Assembly (NCBI GenBank): GCA_963737075.1
Contig: CAVTRI010000001.1
Span: 434,001-498,000 of the forward strand
DNA from: CAVTRI01 sp963737075
GTDB lineage: Bacteria; Actinomycetota; Acidimicrobiia; Acidimicrobiales; Palsa-688
DNA: 64,000 nucleotides
Direction of reading: 5' to 3'
Part shown: piece by piece, positions 36,952 to 46,289 of the stretch
Position numbering within the stretch: the stretch's first letter is position 1
Layout: every line of letters starts with the position of its first letter
Translations under genes and position numbers: made by a program
Notes under the pieces: model-generated
Database searches by the model: none
What the model was told of the DNA's origin: nothing
Seen by the model: the letters and a program-made list of their open reading frames with translations, nothing else

Positions 36952-37956
36952 GTGACAGTCGATTTGATCGAGCGCGCCCGGTCAGGCGATCAGGACGCGT
37001 TCGAAGCACTCGTCGATCCCTACCGGCGCGAGATGCAGGTGCACTGCTATCGGCTCCTGGGTTCCCTGGCCGACGCCGAGGACGCTCTGCAGGAGACGCT
37101 GACCGCTGCCTGGCGGGGACTCGGCGGCTTCGAAGGACGTGCGTCTGTCCGGACCTGGCTCTATCGCATCGCCACGAACCGCTGCTTGAACATGCTGCGC
37201 TCGGCTAGTCGGAGACCGCCTGAGCGCCTGCAGGCCCTCGATGTCGAGCCGCCCGAGCCGACGCGCATCGGCGAGGTCGTGTGGTTGGAGCCGTACCCCG
37301 ACGCGCTCCTCGCCGATCTCGCCGATCGCGCGCCGGGACCTGAGGCGCGCTACGAAGCGAGCGAAGCGATCTCGCTGGCTTTTGTGACCGCTCTGCAGCT
37401 CCTGCCTCCCCGCCAGCGAGTGGCGCTCATTTTGCGTGACGTCCTCGGTTTCTCGGCGCGGGAGGTCGCCGGGCTGCTCGACACCAGTGAGCAGTCCGTC
37501 GCCAGTGCGCTCAAACGCGCACGAGCGACGCTCGGTCGCGAGCTCCCCGAACCAGCGTCGCCTCCACCGCCCGCCGACTCGCCCCAAGAACGAAAGATCT
37601 TGGGGCGCCTCGTTCGCGCGTTCCAGGAAAGCGACGTCGAAGAACTCATCGAGCTCATGACCGAAGATGCCTGGCTGCGCATGCCCCCGGTGCCGCTGGA
37701 GTACAAGGGACGGGAGCTGGCCGGGCGCTTCTTCGGCGCCGTGGCCTTCCGCCAGGGGCGGCGGTACCGGCTCGTCCCGACGCGGGCAAACGGGCAGCCC
37801 GCCTTCGGCGCCTACCTCCGCGATCCCGTGACGGGCATTTCCCACGCCTTCGGCCTGCTCGTCCTCACCTTGGAAGGCGAACGTGTGAGCGCGATCACAC
37901 GCTTCGACAACGCTGTCCTGGAGCGCTTCGGGTTGCCTCGAACTCTTCCCGGCTGA
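36952..37956 (+). CDS. ECF sigma factor with C-terminal SnoaL-like domain (SigG/SigX5-like)
   Basis: 334 residues. Sigma region 2 (FEALVDPYRREMQVHCYRLLG, DAEDALQETLTAAW, VRTWLYRIATNRCLNMLR), region 4 (LLPPRQRVALILRDVLGFSAREVAGLLD, SVASALKRARATL), then a SnoaL-like domain at about 210-330 (LVRAFQESDVEELIELM). It fits sigma-70 factors of the mycobacterial SigG type, where the extra domain modulates activity without a classic anti-sigma factor. No anti-sigma gene is adjacent. Confidence 0.9.
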   Translation: MTVDLIERARSGDQDAFEALVDPYRREMQVHCYRLLGSLADAEDALQETLTAAWRGLGGFEGRASVRTWLYRIATNRCLNMLRSASRRPPERLQALDVEPPEPTRIGEVVWLEPYPDALLADLADRAPGPEARYEASEAISLAFVTALQLLPPRQRVALILRDVLGFSAREVAGLLDTSEQSVASALKRARATLGRELPEPASPPPPADSPQERKILGRLVRAFQESDVEELIELMTEDAWLRMPPVPLEYKGRELAGRFFGAVAFRQGRRYRLVPTRANGQPAFGAYLRDPVTGISHAFGLLVLTLEGERVSAITRFDNAVLERFGLPRTLPG

Positions 37957-37975
37957 GCCGGGTGCGGGACGGTCG

Positions 37976-39154
37976 TTATCTCAGGATGCCGGTGTGGCCG
38001 AGCGAGTAGCGGCCGGGTTGGGGCCACACGCACAGGCCGTGTGGTCCGGCGCCGACGGGGATGCGCGCGAGCAGTTTGCCGGTCGTGGTGTCGATGGCGT
38101 ACACCTCGTTGTTGTAGCGGCCGCTCAACCACAGGATTCGTCCGTCGACGGACACGTTGCCCATATCGGGGCTTCCTCCGCCTGGCAACCACCATTTGGT
38201 CACCGGGCGGCCGCTGGTCAGGTCGATGAGCGAGATCGACCCCTCGTCGCGGTTGGTCACATAGAGGTCACGAAAGTCCCGGCTGACGTACAGCCCGTGT
38301 GCCCCCTTGCCCGTAGGGATGAAGCCGACGATGCGCATGGAGGCGCCGTCGAGCTCCCACACGCCGTTGGCCACCATGTCGGCGACGTAGAACACCTTCC
38401 CGTCAGGGGAAAGCTTCACGTCCTGGGGTTGACCATGATGGGGCAGGGTCACGGCGGCCACCGCCCGTTGGGAGGCGACGTCGACTTTGACCAGGCTGGA
38501 CCCGAACTCGCAGCTGGCGATCAAGTAGGTGCCGTCGGCGGAGAAATCTATGTGGTCCACCCCCGGGCACGGCACCGTCAGCGGATGGATCAGGGCCATG
38601 GTGTGGGGGTCCCGGAAGTCCAGACGTTGCAGCGCCTCGGCGACCACGATCGCGTACCGTCCGTCCGGGGTGAAGTACATGTTGTACGGGTCGGCCACGG
38701 GCACCGGGGGCCCGGCCAGACCGGTGCGGGGATCGATGGGGGTGAGGCTGTTGCCCTGGTCGTTGGTCACCCACAACGTCTTCAGGTCCCAGGATGGCAC
38801 CACGTGCTGGGGCAATCCGCCCACCGGCAGAGTCCGCACCACCTGGAACGTCGAGGGGTCGATCTCGCTCACCGTGTTGGACAGCCCGTTGGGGACGTAG
38901 ATCATGGGGATGTCCCCGGCCACCGCCGGGCTCATATCGCCGGGGGTGTCGGCTGCGTACACGTTGGCGGGGCTGAGCGGGGGCGGCATGCCCGCCAACC
39001 CGCCCGCAGTCGTCGGCGGGACCGAAGCCGGCTGCGTACCCGCGACGGGGGAGAACGCCTGGGGCCGATCGGCGTGGGCCGGGCTACCGCCGGTGAGCGA
39101 CATGTCGGTCACAACGAACAGGGCGATCAACGCCGCCAGCCCGAGCACCACCAT
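37976..39154 (-). CDS. YncE-like beta-propeller protein, exported or membrane-anchored
   Basis: About 392 residues from ATG 39154. An N-terminal hydrophobic segment (VVLGLAALIALFVVTDM), a Pro-rich spacer, then about seven 40-residue propeller blades (YVPNGLSNTVSEIDPSTFQVVRTLPVG, LWVTNDQGNSLTPID, FYVADMVANGVWELD, LYVTNRDEGSISLID). YVTN-repeat proteins sit in the periplasm or on the surface; ligand unknown. An Arg-rich in-frame extension (VSRRTYVRRRL) precedes the ATG without a standard start codon, so the true N-terminus is uncertain. Confidence 0.85.
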   Translation of the reverse strand: MVVLGLAALIALFVVTDMSLTGGSPAHADRPQAFSPVAGTQPASVPPTTAGGLAGMPPPLSPANVYAADTPGDMSPAVAGDIPMIYVPNGLSNTVSEIDPSTFQVVRTLPVGGLPQHVVPSWDLKTLWVTNDQGNSLTPIDPRTGLAGPPVPVADPYNMYFTPDGRYAIVVAEALQRLDFRDPHTMALIHPLTVPCPGVDHIDFSADGTYLIASCEFGSSLVKVDVASQRAVAAVTLPHHGQPQDVKLSPDGKVFYVADMVANGVWELDGASMRIVGFIPTGKGAHGLYVSRDFRDLYVTNRDEGSISLIDLTSGRPVTKWWLPGGGSPDMGNVSVDGRILWLSGRYNNEVYAIDTTTGKLLARIPVGAGPHGLCVWPQPGRYSLGHTGILR

Positions 39155-39308
39155 CAGCCGGCGCCTGACGTATGTCCGCCGGGAAACTCTGTGTCGTCGG
39201 TTCTGAATACCAACGTTCTAGCCGACTCGCCTCAGCCGTCTGATGCCAGCTCAGATTCCCGCCCCTGCAGCCGGCGGCGTGAGCCCCGCCGGATGTGAGC
39301 CGAACCGG

Positions 39309-39491
39309 TCAGGTCTGCTCGGACTCCAGCGTCCGCAGCTTCTGGGTGGCCACCTCGAGGAGCGGCCCCACCGCTTCCGGTTCCATGCCGAGCAGGGCGG
39401 CGAGATCGTCCTCGCTGATGCCCCGCTCGAGTGCCCGTAACGCGACCGCGTGGGCGGGAGGCAGGCGGTCAAGGGCCGCCTCTCGATCCAT
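39309..39491 (-). CDS. Small sigma-region-4/HTH-like protein
   Basis: 60 residues: MDREAALDRLPPAHAVALR, then LERGISEDDLAALLGMEPEAVGPLLEVATQKL. The pattern resembles sigma factor region 4 or a small helix-turn-helix, and I have seen similar stand-alone proteins in high-GC actinobacteria. No other domain is present. The gap to the LuxR gene (39492-39579) holds nothing clear. Confidence 0.6.
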   Translation of the reverse strand: MDREAALDRLPPAHAVALRALERGISEDDLAALLGMEPEAVGPLLEVATQKLRTLESEQT

Positions 39492-39579
39492 GGGTGCAGT
39501 CTCGCCAGCCTCGGGAAGCCCGGGTAGCGTAACCGCCTACCTGATACCGAATCTTGGCCGATCGGCCACTCGTTGTGAT

Positions 39580-42232
39580 CTAACCACCATGCTCGGTCGA
39601 TGTCGGTCCGACCCCCGCGGCGAGTATCTCGACCAGCTCCGCTCGCCGCCGGACTCCGAGCTTCTGGTACGCCCGGGCGAGGTGACCCTCCACCGTCCGG
39701 CGGGAGAGGACGAGCCGCTCCGCGATCTGCGAGCTCGACAAGCCTTTGGCGGCCAGCAGTGCGACCTCATGCTCCCGCCGGGTCAGGTCCGGCAGTCCCA
39801 TGCCCTGCCCGAGGACGGGTGTACGGACTCCAGGGCAGCGGGCCGTCAGCGCCGACGCTCTTGCGGTGGCGGCGGCAGCCCGAGCGGGTCTGGCCGCTTC
39901 GCGCAGCGCTATGGAGGCCTCGGTCGCTGCTTCGGCCGCGTGGACCAACGCCCCGATCGACTCGAAGTGGTCGGCGGCCGCCAGCAAGCCTTCCCCATCG
40001 GCGCTGACCAGGCTGCGGGCGTGCACGACGAACGCCTCTGGCCAATCTCCATCGATGTGTGGGGCCAGCGACAGCAAGCTGGGCGCCGCTTCTTTCGCGC
40101 CCCCCAGCCGGACCAGCTCGTGCAGTGACCACAGCTCGAAGTACCGGTCGCCGCGATCGCGGGCACCCGCCACCGCCAAACGCGCCAGGTCGGTCGCCTG
40201 ACTCAACTCACCCTTGGCCACGGCGACCCAGGGCCGAGTGCGATCGATGTCGCACAGGTATCGAGACGAGCCCCGGGTGAGCCCGGCGTCGGCCTTGTGC
40301 ATCGCCTCCGTCGCCCCGGCTTCGTCGCCGAGAAGAGCCTTCGCCTCTGCGAGCAGCGCCCACGCCCATGCTTGTTCCAACCCGACGAGCCATTCGGGTC
40401 CCACGAGGGCGGTGGCCAGCAGGCGCACTGCCGCCCGGACCTCCCCCCTCAGCAGGGCGATCCGGCCAGCTGCGAGCGCGGCCCACTCGTGCGGGTCATA
40501 GCTCTGGTCTCCGGTGTCACTCTTTGCCCCGCCCGCCGCAATGGTCTCGGCGGCGTCGAGGTGCCCGGCCATGAGCTCGGTGAGCACGAGGGCACCGCCA
40601 ACCCAGTGGACGGCGGCGGGCAGCTCGTCGGCCCGCGCGAACGCCGACGGAAGAAGCTCGGTCATCATGGTTCGTGCGCGGTCGAGTTCTCCGTTGCGGG
40701 CCCACCCGTACATGGCGGTGGCCGCTGCCCGCAGGCGCACGAGCTCATCGGTCGTCGGGTTGTCGACCAGGGGGGCCGCGATGGCGGCGGCCTCTGCGTC
40801 ACGGCCGGCAGTGGAGAGACTCATCGCCCAGGTGGCGCGGACGAAATCGCACCCGGCCGGATCCGGGATCGCACTGAGCGCCTGGTCCATGACCTTGTGC
40901 GCGTCCTCCAGACGGCCCAGGTCGGCGAGGATGCTCACTTGTTCGGCCGCCAGCATCGCCTGATGCTTGGGGTCGAGCATCTCAACACGAAGCTGACCCA
41001 GGTCGGTCAGCGCATCGGCGGAGCCGTGGCTGATGGCAGTCACGAGCGCCCAGCTGGCCATGGCGCCCGCTCCGACGTGGATCGCTGCTCGGGCAAAGCG
41101 CTCGCCCTCAGCCCATGCCCATCTGGCGTTCGCGGCCAGTGCCGCCTTGGTGAGCAGGTCCCGGCTGAGCGAGATATCGGGGACGTCGAAGCCCAGCGTC
41201 GCGATCCGTAACGCCGTGGCCGCGCTCTCGGACTTCGTGGCGAGGAGCGCACGGGCCAACTCGCAGCGCCGGTCCTGCTTGGCGCTCGGGCTGAGGGTGG
41301 ACCGGATGATGTCGGCGCGGACGGCCTGGGCCAGACGCGCCACCTCCCCCCCGGCACCCCCGTGCTCGACAACGACCATCCCTCGCGCGACCAGCGCGCC
41401 CAGAGCGGGCTGCGAGCTGAGCTGGTCCAGCAGGTCACGCTCGAGAGGCTCGCCCACGGCCAGCAGTTCGAGGAGGTGTCGTTCAGGACCCGACAGCTCA
41501 GCCAGCCGGTCGGCCAGGATGCGCTCCAACCAGATGGAGCCGGACACGGGCCACGTGGACCGCCAGGCACCTTCGGTGAAGCACAGAATCTCCCGACGTT
41601 TGGGCGTAATCCACCAGCTCCCGGACCAGCAGCGGGTTGCCGCCGGCCGTCTCCCAAAGGCGGCGCACGCTCCCGCTGTCCACCATGGCGCCGAGCGCCG
41701 CCTCCACCAGGGTGGTCGTTTCGTCCAGGGACAATGGCTGCAGCTCGAGCCGGGCCGCCAGGTCGTCCTTCCACAAGGCGACGATGGCGTCAGGCGCGCT
41801 CGCATGAGCTGCGACCGTGCAGACCACCTTGACTCTGCGGTCGGCCACCAGCTGGTGCACCAAAGCGGAGGAGCCGGCGTCGAGAAAGTGGGCGTCGTCC
41901 ACCCCCAGCACCGTTTCCCGTCCGCGGCCCCGGTCTGCGATGGCCTCCCTGGCTCGCTGAAAGAATTCGAGCTCCCCCGCCGGAGTGGGATCGGAGGCCG
42001 GCAAGAGAGCGGTGAAGGGCCCAAAGGGGATCGTGGCCGCCGCTCTCGTGGCGGCCACGAAGCTGCTCGTTGCTCCCCGCGGGAGGCGGGCAAGAGCTTC
42101 GCGGACCAGGCGGGACTTCCCCACACCCGGTAGCCCGGCAACCACCACGCCGCCACTGCTTCGGTCGGCCAGTTGCGTGGCCAGGAACTCCAGCTCGGCC
42201 TCCCGCCCCACCAGTGGCCACTGCCCGACCAT
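39580..42232 (-). pseudogene. Large LuxR-family (LAL) ATP-binding regulator, frameshifted
   Basis: ATG 42232 opens MVGQWPLVGREAELEFLATQLAD; P-loop GLPGVGKSRLVREAL and Walker B VLGVDDAHFLDAGSS follow. The first frame runs to LVDYAQTSGDSVL, then at about 41581 one extra base moves the gene to a second frame (FTEGAWR, SGSIWLERILADRLAEL). The remainder is a TPR-rich middle and a C-terminal LuxR HTH (LTRREHEVALLAAKGLSSSQIAERL, RRTVEGHLARAYQKLGV). Restored length is about 883 residues, typical of LAL regulators. The shift may be natural or an error. Confidence 0.83.
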
Positions 42233-42392
42233 GTCCGAGAGTGTACGGACCTGAGTGAACCGTTGCAGAAATCAGGTAGGCCGTTACGCGGGTGTCGGAG
42301 ACTGCGACCAGGCATGCTTCTACCAGGGGAACACACACCGGCCAGGGGGCGAAGGTGCAGCTGCACAGAGGCGAGGGGCGAGGGGCGGGGTC

Positions 42393-42662
42393 ATGATTGC
42401 GACGGAGGTGGTGCCCAGCGGGATCGGCCGGCTCAGTCGCCGGGAGCTGGAAGTGCTGGACCTGATGGCCGAAGGCCGCACGAACGCGGCCATCGCCCGG
42501 CGGCTCGTCGTCAGCGACCGCACCGTCGAGTCGCATGTCGCCAGCATCCTCCACAAGCTGGGGCTCGTCTCCACACACGAGGACCACCCGCGGGTACAGG
42601 CCGTCGTGGCGTACCTCTCGATGAGGCGAGCGCACGTAGGGATGGCAACGACCAGCCGGTAG
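42393..42662 (+). CDS. Stand-alone LuxR-type HTH protein
   Basis: 89 residues from ATG 42393 with AGGGGC upstream. It is almost entirely the GerE/LuxR DNA-binding domain: LSRRELEVLDLMAEGRTNAAIARRLVVSDRTVESHVASILHKLGL. No receiver or sensor domain precedes it; the upstream in-frame sequence is low-quality. It is either a minimal regulator or the surviving end of a response regulator. It is only 10 bp from rarA. Confidence 0.7.
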   Translation: MIATEVVPSGIGRLSRRELEVLDLMAEGRTNAAIARRLVVSDRTVESHVASILHKLGLVSTHEDHPRVQAVVAYLSMRRAHVGMATTSR

Positions 42663-42672
42663 CCTCGGTGGG

Positions 42673-44040
42673 GTGCCGGCCCGCAACGCGCCCCGTCCGC
42701 GGACGCTGAGCGACGCCGCCGTCGACGAGCGGCTCGCTCAGCAGGCGCCGCTCGCGGCCCGGATGCGCCCCCGGTCGCTGGACGAGATGGTGGGCCAGGC
42801 CCACCTGATCGGCCCCAACGGACCCCTGCGCGCGCTGGTCGAAACGGATCGGCTTTCTTCGGTGATCTTGTGGGGCCCGCCCGGGACAGGGAAGACGACG
42901 CTGGCGTCTGTGGTGGCGGGCCAGACCAATCGGACCTTCGTCGCCTTGTCCGCGGTGTCGGCGGGAGTACGGGACGTGCGGGAGGTCATCGAGGACGCCC
43001 GCCGCCGGCTGGGCGAAGAGGGACGGGGCACGATCCTCTTCCTCGACGAGGTGCACAGGTTCAACAAGAGCCAACAGGATGCCTTGTTGCCGGCTGTTGA
43101 GGCCGGTGTCCTGACCTTGATCGGCGCCACTACCGAGAACCCCTTTTTCGAGGTGAACGCCCCTCTCATCAGCCGGTCCACGGTCTTCCGTTTGGACCCG
43201 CTCGGCGACCTGGACTTGACGGTGTTGGTCGACCGGGCTCTGGCTGTTGAGGCCGCGTCGGCCGAGCCCGACGCGATCGCGCACGTGGTCGATCTCGCGG
43301 GCGGCGACGCCCGGGCGGCCCTCACGACGCTGGAGCTGGCGCTGGCCCTCGTCGGCGACGAAGAACGCCCCGTCAGCGTCGACGACGTAGAGCGCGCCCG
43401 CCAGTCCCGGGTGCTGCGCTACGGCGAGGACGAGCACTACGACGTGATCTCTGCGTTCATCAAGTCGATCCGCGGGTCAGACCCTGACGCCGGCTTGTAC
43501 TGGCTCGCTCGCATGCTGGAAGCCGGGGAGGACGCCCGGTTCATCGCCCGCCGGCTCGTGATCCTGGCGTCCGAGGACGTCGGCCTGGCCGACTCCAACG
43601 GCCTCGTGGTGGCCGACGCCGCCGCCCGGGCGGTGGAGTTCGTGGGGCTGCCCGAGGCGGCGCTCAACCTCGCCCACGCCGTCGTGTACCTGTCGACGGC
43701 GCCGAAGTCCAACACGGTGATGGCTGCCCTCGCCCGGGCTGGTGAGGACGTCCGCAACCTCCAGGCCGGCGCGGTGCCGCCGCCTCTTCGCAGCGTCCAT
43801 CCCTACCAGCGCAACAAGCTGAAAGAAGGCGGCGGGTACCGGTATCCGCACAACGATCCCTCGGGATTCCTGCCGCAGGACTATCGTCCGCCCGAGCTCG
43901 CCGGTCATGTGTACTACCGGCCGTCACCGCACGGGGAGGAGGCAGAGATCGCTCGCCGGCTTCGAACGTGGTGGGGGGAGGAGCGCGACGAGGGCGAGCC
44001 GTGGTGGCGTTTCCAGAAGTTCCGCGATCCGGCTCGCTGA
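42673..44040 (+). CDS. rarA: Replication-associated recombination AAA ATPase RarA (MgsA)
   Basis: 455 residues. AARMRPRSLDEMVGQAHLIG at the N-terminus, Walker A WGPPGTGKTTLA, Walker B ILFLDEVHRFNKSQQDALLPAVE, sensor GATTENPFFEVNAPLISR, and the C-terminal tetramerisation region ending in FLPQDY. It acts at stalled replication forks and gaps. Codon use matches the neighbours and the length is typical. Confidence 0.95.
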   Translation: MPARNAPRPRTLSDAAVDERLAQQAPLAARMRPRSLDEMVGQAHLIGPNGPLRALVETDRLSSVILWGPPGTGKTTLASVVAGQTNRTFVALSAVSAGVRDVREVIEDARRRLGEEGRGTILFLDEVHRFNKSQQDALLPAVEAGVLTLIGATTENPFFEVNAPLISRSTVFRLDPLGDLDLTVLVDRALAVEAASAEPDAIAHVVDLAGGDARAALTTLELALALVGDEERPVSVDDVERARQSRVLRYGEDEHYDVISAFIKSIRGSDPDAGLYWLARMLEAGEDARFIARRLVILASEDVGLADSNGLVVADAAARAVEFVGLPEAALNLAHAVVYLSTAPKSNTVMAALARAGEDVRNLQAGAVPPPLRSVHPYQRNKLKEGGGYRYPHNDPSGFLPQDYRPPELAGHVYYRPSPHGEEAEIARRLRTWWGEERDEGEPWWRFQKFRDPAR

Positions 44041-44087
44041 CCGGGCACAGTAGGGTGAGGTCGCGCGTGTAGGAAGGGAGGTGGGGC

Positions 44088-44657
44088 GTGACGATTTCGT
44101 GGCTTCACGACCCCGACGAGGCCTACCGACAGGCCAAGGCGGAAGGCAAGCTGGCGCTGGTCGACTTCTTCTCGCCCGTCTGAGGAGGTTGTCAGAAGCT
44201 GGGTGCCGTGACGTACCCAGAAGCCGCGGTGTCCGACGCGATCACCGCTCGGTTCGCCGCTTGCCAGATCAACACCCAGGACGGAGCCAACGCTGAGCTC
44301 GTCCATCGGTTCCGCCAGACGTGGACCCCGGACCTCCGGGTGCTCGATCCTGACGGCGTGGAGCTGTACCGCTGGAACGGCTACTTGCCGCCGTACGAGT
44401 TTCTCGCCCAACTGCTCGTGGCGGAGGCGCACGCCTGGTTGCGGCTGGGCGACAACGACCGGGCTGCCGAAGGGTTCGCGTCCGTCCTCGATCGCCATCC
44501 GACGGCAGCCTGTGCCCCCGAGGCGCAGTACTTCCTGGCGGTGTCCCGCTACAAGAGCTCTCACGAGGGCCGCGACCTGATGGGGACCTGGCACCAGCTT
44601 CGGGGCCGCTACCCCGACAGCGTTTGGCGCATCAAGCAATCGTTCAGCGAAGGGTGA
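44088..44657 (+). CDS. Thioredoxin-like protein with in-frame UGA in its CxxC site (probable selenoprotein)
   Basis: GTG 44088, preceded by AGGAAGGGAGG, opens VTISWLHDPDEAYRQAKAEG then LALVDFFSPV. Codon 32 is TGA (44181-44183), followed in the same frame by GGCQKLGAVTYPEAAVSDAI. The motif is therefore UGGC, with U where the N-terminal Cys of CxxC belongs and Cys35 as partner. The frame then stays open to 44657 (189 residues): a thioredoxin half (DLRVLDPDGVELYRWNGYLPPYEF) and a TPR-like tail (AHAWLRLGDNDRAAEGF). A SECIS-like hairpin lies at 44199-44220. If the TGA is read as a stop, only 44208-44657 would be called. A TGC-to-TGA mutation or base-call error is the alternative. Confidence 0.72.
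44199..44220 (+). promoter_or_regulatory. Candidate bacterial SECIS element
   Basis: CTGGGTGC (44199-44206) pairs with GTACCCAG (44213-44220) including one G-U pair, giving an 8-bp stem with a 6-base loop CGTGAC that has G in its second position. There are 23 bases between the TGA and the loop. The published bacterial SECIS consensus, as I recall it, asks for a G in the first two loop bases and about 16-37 bases from UGA. It lies within coding sequence, as bacterial SECIS elements do. Confidence 0.55.
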
Positions 44658-44776
44658 CCGCCTGCGTTCGGGGATTCCGGACGCGAACGCGCCCGCTGCC
44701 CGAAGCCTCGAGGCGAGCGGGGCTACGGGGGTTCCTAGCCGTCGACGGGATCGGAGACGGCGGTCTATCGTGTCGC

Positions 44777-45244
44777 ATGAGCGGTATGACAGACGACGGA
44801 GGGGACGCCTTCGACAGATCCCGCGAGCACCGTCAGGGTGTTCGTCGAGCTTGCGTCGAGCTCGAGGGGGCGATCGCCCGACCGGCAATGCAAGATCCGG
44901 ACAAATGGTCGGCGGAAACCGCAGACCGATCTCGTGCCCTCACGGAGGCCTTTCGTTACCACGTCGAGCAGAGCGAGGGTCCCGACGGTCTGCTCCCCGA
45001 AATCGTGGCGACCGCCCCGCGACTAGCCCGCACGGTGGACAAGGTGAAGGACGAGCACCGGCAGCTCTTGACCGAGCTGGAAGCGTTGCAGCGTGCGGCT
45101 GACAGCCGAGCATCGGCCGACATTGAGAGGGTGCGCCAAGAGGCGCTTCGGCTCCTCCAGGATCTCGCGACGCACCGCCAACGAGGATCAGATCTGATTT
45201 ATGAGGCTTATTCCGTAGACGTTGAGGGCGGCGACTCCGGCTGA
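44777..45244 (+). CDS. Hemerythrin-like (HHE) domain protein
   Basis: 155 residues from ATG 44777. Metal-ligand-like residues recur at helical spacing: SREHRQGV, FRYHVEQSEGPDGLLPEI, KDEHRQLLTELEAL and ATHRQRGSDLIYEAY. This is the four-helix pattern of hemerythrin HHE proteins, which bind a di-iron centre and act in oxygen, NO or iron handling. The sequence is divergent, so metal content is inferred. Confidence 0.7.
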   Translation: MSGMTDDGGDAFDRSREHRQGVRRACVELEGAIARPAMQDPDKWSAETADRSRALTEAFRYHVEQSEGPDGLLPEIVATAPRLARTVDKVKDEHRQLLTELEALQRAADSRASADIERVRQEALRLLQDLATHRQRGSDLIYEAYSVDVEGGDSG

Positions 45245-45279
45245 GCTCACGGCGCGATCTCCGGCTGGCGCTTTCCGGG

Positions 45280-45867
45280 TCACGAGATGGTGGCTGCTGG
45301 CCGGCGGGGGGGCCGACCCTTCGTGCCGCCGGGTCGACCACCTTCGGGGCCAGGGAGGGCGATGGCATAGAGGATTCGCCGGCGCCGCTTCTTGTCGGAG
45401 GCGAGCGCGAGGCGCGGTTGGATGACAGCCGCTAGGTCCCGGACAAACTCGTTGTATTCCCGGTCCGTGAGCCACACAGCCGCCATGCGGTAGCGGGCCC
45501 CTTCCCGGACCGGGTCGGCCGGGTTGGTCGCGAGGTAGCGGTCGAAGTCGCCCAGGATGCCGGCGACAAAGGCGGTGAGCGCGGCGGCGTGGTCGGCGGC
45601 GGTCATGGCGGCCAGGTCGCCGGGCTGTATCTGGGCGGCGGCCAGGCGGAGCATGTAGGTGCGTTCTACCGCTCCCCGCACCCGCTGCTCGGCCACCACC
45701 TGCAGAATGCCTGCTTTAGCCAGCACGGAGACGTGGCGATAGAGGCTGCCGGTGGGCACATCGGCCAGCTCGGCCGCCAGCTGGCTGGTCGTCAGGGGCC
45801 GGTCGCCGAGAAATGCCTTCATGATGCGCAGACGCACCGGGTGTAGCAGGAGATCGGCACTGGCCAC
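45280..45867 (-). CDS. Winged-helix transcriptional regulator (ArsR-like)
   Basis: 195 residues. The N-terminus ADLLLHPVRLRIMKAFLG, LTTSQLAAELADVPTGSLYRHVSVLAKAGIL is an ArsR/YdfF-type winged helix; the middle is a helical ligand or dimer domain (FVAGILGDFDRYLATN) and the C-terminus is basic and Gly/Pro-rich. It is divergent from the PH-like gene, across an inverted repeat that may be its operator. Confidence 0.85.
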   Translation of the reverse strand: MASADLLLHPVRLRIMKAFLGDRPLTTSQLAAELADVPTGSLYRHVSVLAKAGILQVVAEQRVRGAVERTYMLRLAAAQIQPGDLAAMTAADHAAALTAFVAGILGDFDRYLATNPADPVREGARYRMAAVWLTDREYNEFVRDLAAVIQPRLALASDKKRRRRILYAIALPGPEGGRPGGTKGRPPRRPAATIS

Positions 45868-45893
45868 GACCGTAAACAGTACCGCGAACGGTC
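45868..45893. promoter_or_regulatory. Inverted repeat, possible operator
   Basis: GACCGT (45868-45873) and ACGGTC (45888-45893) are inverted arms 14 bases apart, directly at the start of the regulator gene and about 55 bp before the divergent PH-like gene. The location fits autoregulation and control of the divergent gene; short arms make it tentative. Confidence 0.4.
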
Positions 45894-45948
45894 ACCGGTC
45901 TGATACCATTCACGAAAGCAGGAATAATGAGCCGGCAGGAGGAGTGCC

Positions 45949-46284
45949 ATGGACCAAGGCAGCCAGCAGACCTACGACGATGGTGGCGTTGCCTGCGACA
46001 ACGACGGCCTGCTCATCAGGCGCTATTACCCCTGGGGTGCGAAGCGCATCCCCTATGCTTCGATCAGGGGAGTGGAGGAACTCCCGCTGACCGGCGGCAA
46101 CAGAATAAGGAGGTGGCGGCTCTGGGGTTCGGGGGACTTCGTGCACTGGTGGAACCTCGATGGGCATCGGCCGAAGAAGTCGATGGCCCTGGTGGTCGAC
46201 GTCGGCCGCCGGGTGCGACCCACGATCACTCCCGACGCCCCGGACACCGTCGCCCGCATCGTGAGAGAACGTTCCGACCATTAG
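45949..46284 (+). CDS. Small PH-like domain protein
   Basis: 111 residues, no signal or membrane segment. YDDGGVACDNDGLLIRRYYPWGAKRIPYASIRGVEELPL and WRLWGSGDFVHWWNLD match small bacterial proteins with a PH-like beta barrel. The RBS is AGGAGGAG about 10 bases before the ATG. The divergent ArsR-type gene probably regulates it. The role is unknown. Confidence 0.72.
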   Translation: MDQGSQQTYDDGGVACDNDGLLIRRYYPWGAKRIPYASIRGVEELPLTGGNRIRRWRLWGSGDFVHWWNLDGHRPKKSMALVVDVGRRVRPTITPDAPDTVARIVRERSDH

Positions 46285-46289
46285 TCGAC

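Noticed and set aside
44088..44657. Simple pseudogene with premature stop as the first explanation
   Set aside because: The TGA is exactly at the redox Cys, the downstream sequence is under normal coding pattern and a suitable hairpin follows, so recoding is the better hypothesis, though not proven.
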